Shown one piece after another: positions 7,150 to 9,158 of a stretch of DNA of 9,158 bases (within the stretch, counting starts at the first letter, position 1; every line of letters begins with the position of its first letter). The DNA comes from JAAFIP01 sp031390175. GTDB lineage: Bacteria; Pseudomonadota; Gammaproteobacteria; Burkholderiales; Burkholderiaceae_C. A program made the translations under genes and the position numbers. The notes under the pieces are model-generated. The model worked only from the letters and a program-made list of their open reading frames with translations. It ran no database searches and had not been told where the DNA came from. The stretch lies in assembly GCA_031390175.1 (NCBI GenBank), contig JANMTF010000145.1:1-9158 (forward strand), read 5' to 3'.

Positions 7150-7170
7150 TTGATCTGACCCCCATTAAAA
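7150..7170 (-). repeat. Right outer inverted repeat (motif C)
   Basis: The minus strand reads TTTTAATGGGGGTCAGATCA plus one further A, 19 of 21 identical to motif A at 5669-5689. It lies 28 bases upstream of the RAYT start codon and 4 bases beyond the stop codon of the hypothetical gene. Confidence 0.8.
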
Positions 7171-7174
7171 GATG

Positions 7175-7825
7175 TCAGCCAAAACGGCTGCTTTGACCTA
7201 CCAGGTGTTTGGCCAGCTCGTCCAGCAGGGCTTGGTTGACCTGGTTGGCTGAGTAGCGGGTGTTGAGAATTTGGAAACCGCCCACGTTGCACACCCTGAA
7301 GGCTATCTGCCCTACATCATGCTCGGGGGTTAGCGAGATGCTGCCGAAGCTGGCGGTTTCGTATTCGAAGCGGTAGGCTTGGAGTTTATTGGTCTCGGGG
7401 TGGCGGATTTCTTTGCGTTCATGGCGCACCTGGCCGGTGCTGATGCGTTGGGCCACGCGCTCCAGATCTGGCGGAAAGTTCACCATCACATGGCTCTGCA
7501 GCACGGGCCCGGTGGCGGGCACGATGTTCCAGCCTACGGCGACGTAATCAAAGGCTTCTTTGCTGCGCAGCATTTTCTTGCGTGCATCGCAGCGAAAGGT
7601 GTTCAGCTTGAGGGGTGGCCACGGGGTTTTGCCGTCCAAGCTGTAGCTGCCATGCGCGGGCGGCTGGATGACGTTGAGCTGGGCGGTGAGATCTTGCAAA
7701 TACTTCAGCGCTACTTTGCAGGCGATCTCGGTGGCCTCGGTGTTGGCAGCTACGCTGTGGTGATCGCCTAACTGCTGGTCTTGCAAGGACTGGGCCTGGT
7801 TCTTGAGCTCATTGAGGAAACTCAT
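7175..7825 (-). CDS. Conserved hypothetical protein, unknown function
   Basis: I do not recognise a named family. The 216-residue product begins MSFLNELKNQAQSLQDQQ, a short amphipathic and possibly coiled-coil start, and shows no signal peptide or membrane segment, so a cytoplasmic location is likely. The middle (about 72-175) alternates charged and beta-type stretches, with NTFRCDARKKMLRSKEAFDY at 75-94 and VGWNIVPATGPV at 97-108, followed by VNFPPDLERV and SISLTPEHDVGQIAF. It resembles, from memory, unnamed cytoplasmic proteins of Burkholderiales. The ATG at 7825 has a good GGAG five bases upstream. Only 45 bases separate it from the upstream dgt stop codon, so co-transcription with dgt is plausible. 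Its stop codon is 4 bases from the outer inverted repeat of the RAYT element; whether the C-terminus was altered by that insertion cannot be judged here. Confidence 0.85.
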   Translation of the reverse strand: MSFLNELKNQAQSLQDQQLGDHHSVAANTEATEIACKVALKYLQDLTAQLNVIQPPAHGSYSLDGKTPWPPLKLNTFRCDARKKMLRSKEAFDYVAVGWNIVPATGPVLQSHVMVNFPPDLERVAQRISTGQVRHERKEIRHPETNKLQAYRFEYETASFGSISLTPEHDVGQIAFRVCNVGGFQILNTRYSANQVNQALLDELAKHLVGQSSRFG

Positions 7826-7870
7826 GGGTACTCCGCTGAAAGATAATGTTGTAAAGCCTGCATTGTATTT

Positions 7871-9001
7871 TCAAACGGGCAACAAGCGCTCATGCTCGCG
7901 CTGTGCAAAGCGGTCCGTCATACCGGCAATGTAGTCAGCCACTGCGCGGGGTTGGTTGGCAAGTTGCGCATAGCTGACGGGCATGTGCTGGGGCTGGGTG
8001 ATGTAGCTGGCAAACAGGTCTTTCACCACCGTTTTCGCCTGCGCGGTGGTGTGCATCACCTGCGGGTGGCGGTATAGGTTGTGGTGCAGCCAGCGCTTGA
8101 TCTCATTGGTGCGTATGCGCATGGGCTCTGAGAACTGCACCAAAGGCGGCAGGGCGCGCGCGGCATCGGCGCTGCTGACCTGGTACGCCACCAGGGCGGT
8201 ATGGGTGGTCTCGATCACGTCATACACCTGCGCGCTGAGCATGCGCCGTATCACATCAAACAGCAGTCTGCGCCCGGCGAGCTGCGGGTATTCGTGCAGC
8301 ACCTCGGCGCGGTACTGTGCGAATAAAGCCAAACCGCTGAGCTGCTCAAAGCTGATCAAACCCGAGCGCACGCCGTCGTCCATGTCGTGGGCGTTGTAGG
8401 CGATTTCATCGGCCAGATTGGTCAGTTGCGCCTCCAGGCTGGGCTGGGTGCGCTGGATAAAGCGACTGGCCACACCGCCGGGCTCTTGCGCTTCGATGCG
8501 CGCTGCGTTGATCGCCGAGCAGTGCTTGAGAATGCCCTCGCGGGTTTCAAACGTGAGGTTCAGACCGTCAAAGGCCGGGTAGCGCTCTTCCAGCGTATCC
8601 ACCACACGCAGGCTTTGCAGGTTGTGCTCAAAGCCGCCGTAGTCGTGCATGCAGGCATTCAACGCGTCTTGCCCGGCGTGGCCAAAGGGGGTGTGGCCCA
8701 GGTCATGCGCCAGCGCTATGGCCTCGACCAAATCTTCGTTCAAACCCAGCGCGCGTGCCATGCTGCGGCCTAGCTGCGCAACCTCCAGCGAATGCGTCAT
8801 GCGGGTGCGAAACAGATCGCCTTCGTGGTTCAAAAACACCTGGGTTTTGTACACCAGGCGGCGAAACGCGCTGGAATGCACGATGCGGTCGCGGTCGCGT
8901 TGAAACTCGCTACGCTGCTCGGCGGCGTGCTGCACTTTGATTTCAACATGCAATCGCCCACGGCTGTGCTGCGGATGGCTGGCGTAGATGGCGAGCGGCA
9001 T
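7871..9001 (-). CDS. dgt: Deoxyguanosinetriphosphate triphosphohydrolase-like protein (HD domain)
   Basis: Dgt-type enzymes hydrolyse dNTPs to the deoxynucleoside and tripolyphosphate, limiting dNTP pools; the 376-residue length matches the shorter Dgt-like subfamily rather than the roughly 500-residue E. coli Dgt. The metal-binding HD signature is complete: H70 (RTRMTHSLEVAQ), H99-D100 (ALAHDLGHTPFGHAG) and D198 (NLADEIAYNAHDMDDG). The family-typical start RSEFQRDRDRIVHSSAFRRL (30-49) and NHEGDLFRTR (58-67) are also present. The ATG at 9001 gives the expected short N-terminal lead (YASHPQHSRGRLH) but has only a weak ribosome-binding site. The gene is followed after 45 bases by the hypothetical gene. 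In vivo substrate preference cannot be read from the sequence. Confidence 0.96.
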   Translation of the reverse strand: MPLAIYASHPQHSRGRLHVEIKVQHAAEQRSEFQRDRDRIVHSSAFRRLVYKTQVFLNHEGDLFRTRMTHSLEVAQLGRSMARALGLNEDLVEAIALAHDLGHTPFGHAGQDALNACMHDYGGFEHNLQSLRVVDTLEERYPAFDGLNLTFETREGILKHCSAINAARIEAQEPGGVASRFIQRTQPSLEAQLTNLADEIAYNAHDMDDGVRSGLISFEQLSGLALFAQYRAEVLHEYPQLAGRRLLFDVIRRMLSAQVYDVIETTHTALVAYQVSSADAARALPPLVQFSEPMRIRTNEIKRWLHHNLYRHPQVMHTTAQAKTVVKDLFASYITQPQHMPVSYAQLANQPRAVADYIAGMTDRFAQREHERLLPV

Positions 9002-9101
9002 AGAACCCGTATTTAATAGATAAACAGGGCTCTAGCCCAATAAAATATTGCGGGAGCAGCTACTACTACCATAGCAAATAGTTTGCAGCTCTCGGTGCAA
9101 C
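9002..9101. other. Spacer upstream of dgt
   Basis: These 100 bases separate the stop codon of the upstream gene from the dgt start. They hold copy 2 of the dispersed repeat. I see no convincing sigma70 promoter pair that is independent of the repeat, so the dgt promoter is unassigned; read-through from upstream is possible. Confidence 0.5.
9027..9080 (-). repeat. Dispersed repeat, copy 2
   Basis: On the minus strand the core 9062-9037 is 23 of 26 identical to 787-812, sharing TAGCTGCT and ATATTTTATTGG; an ACTATT-type lead also precedes the core in both. It lies in opposite orientation to copy 1. The outer arms differ from those of copy 1 (here ending GGGCTAGAGCCCT), so its hairpin is less regular. 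Confidence 0.7.
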
Positions 9102-9158
9102 TCAATGCCTGAAATGCCGCACACCGGTCAGCACCATGGCCACACCGCGCTCGTCGGC
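9102..9158 (-). CDS. C-terminal end of an unidentified gene, cut by window edge
   Basis: One minus-strand frame reads 18 codons to a TGA at 9104-9102, giving ADERGVAMVLTGVRHFRH. The codon use is G+C-rich like its neighbours and A+T-rich non-coding DNA follows, which supports this as a real gene end. The fragment is too short to name; genes upstream of dgt in this order are often involved in aromatic amino acid synthesis (aroB), but the residues do not let me claim that. One alternative frame stays open through the spacer as far as about 9033, but it would run through the repeat, so I consider it less likely. Confidence 0.5.
   Translation of the reverse strand, partial: ADERGVAMVLTGVRHFRH

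Larger units (their letters stand above)
5669..7170. mobile_element. Putative RAYT-carrying element bounded by inverted repeats
   Basis: The left end 5669-5689 and the right end 7150-7170 are inverted copies of each other with 19 of 21 bases identical, sharing GGGGTCAGATCAA exactly. Together they bracket 1502 bases containing a Y1-type (RAYT) transposase gene and a long non-coding tail. I see no target-site duplication in the flanks, which is compatible with Y1 transposases, since they do not normally create one. I recall similar GGGGTCAGA motifs beside Transposase_17 genes in other proteobacteria. The boundaries are inferred from the repeat alone; the right boundary is 4 bases from the stop codon of the hypothetical gene. 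Confidence 0.6.

Noticed and set aside
7175..7191. Small CAGCC/GGCTG stem at the end of the hypothetical gene as a terminator
   Set aside because: The stem is only 5 bp, overlaps the coding end, and the T run after it is short and displaced.
1..9158. CRISPR arrays, tRNA or rRNA genes, toxin-antitoxin or defence modules
   Set aside because: I saw no regularly spaced direct repeats, no tRNA-like cloverleaf and no protein motifs of such systems on either strand.

Overview
The window looks like a chromosomal segment of a G+C-rich betaproteobacterium, most likely a member of the Comamonadaceae (Rhodoferax/Polaromonas/Acidovorax type). This rests on the style of GltB, GltD and Dgt and on a short dispersed repeat that resembles one I recall from that family. 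Every gene I can support is on the minus strand, so transcription runs from high to low coordinates.

Layout in transcription order: the last 18 codons of an unidentified gene (9102-9158); a spacer with one copy of a dispersed repeat; dgt (7871-9001), an HD-domain dNTP triphosphohydrolase; a hypothetical gene (7175-7825); a REP-associated tyrosine transposase (RAYT, 6402-7121); about 800 bases without a credible gene (5602-6401); gltB (844-5601), the glutamate synthase large subunit; a spacer with a second copy of the dispersed repeat (735-843); and the first 244 codons of gltD (1-734), cut by the window edge.

GltB and GltD are the two subunits of NADPH-dependent glutamate synthase (GOGAT). 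With glutamine synthetase they form the high-affinity route of ammonia assimilation. Dgt controls dNTP pools and is functionally unrelated, although I recall dgt lying upstream of gltBD in Burkholderiales. The RAYT and its non-coding surroundings therefore look like an insertion between dgt plus the hypothetical gene and gltB.

The most interesting part is 5669-7170. A 21-base inverted repeat (19 of 21 identical) brackets the RAYT, and a second, direct copy of the motif lies inside the left end. Nested within is a 497-base gene-free segment (5873-6369) with 52-base imperfect terminal inverted repeats (40 of 52 matching) and several strong palindromes. It looks like a MITE or a gutted insertion sequence. 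The outer left end stops a few bases upstream of the best gltB promoter candidate. I see no CRISPR array, RNA gene, toxin-antitoxin pair or convincing new defence system.
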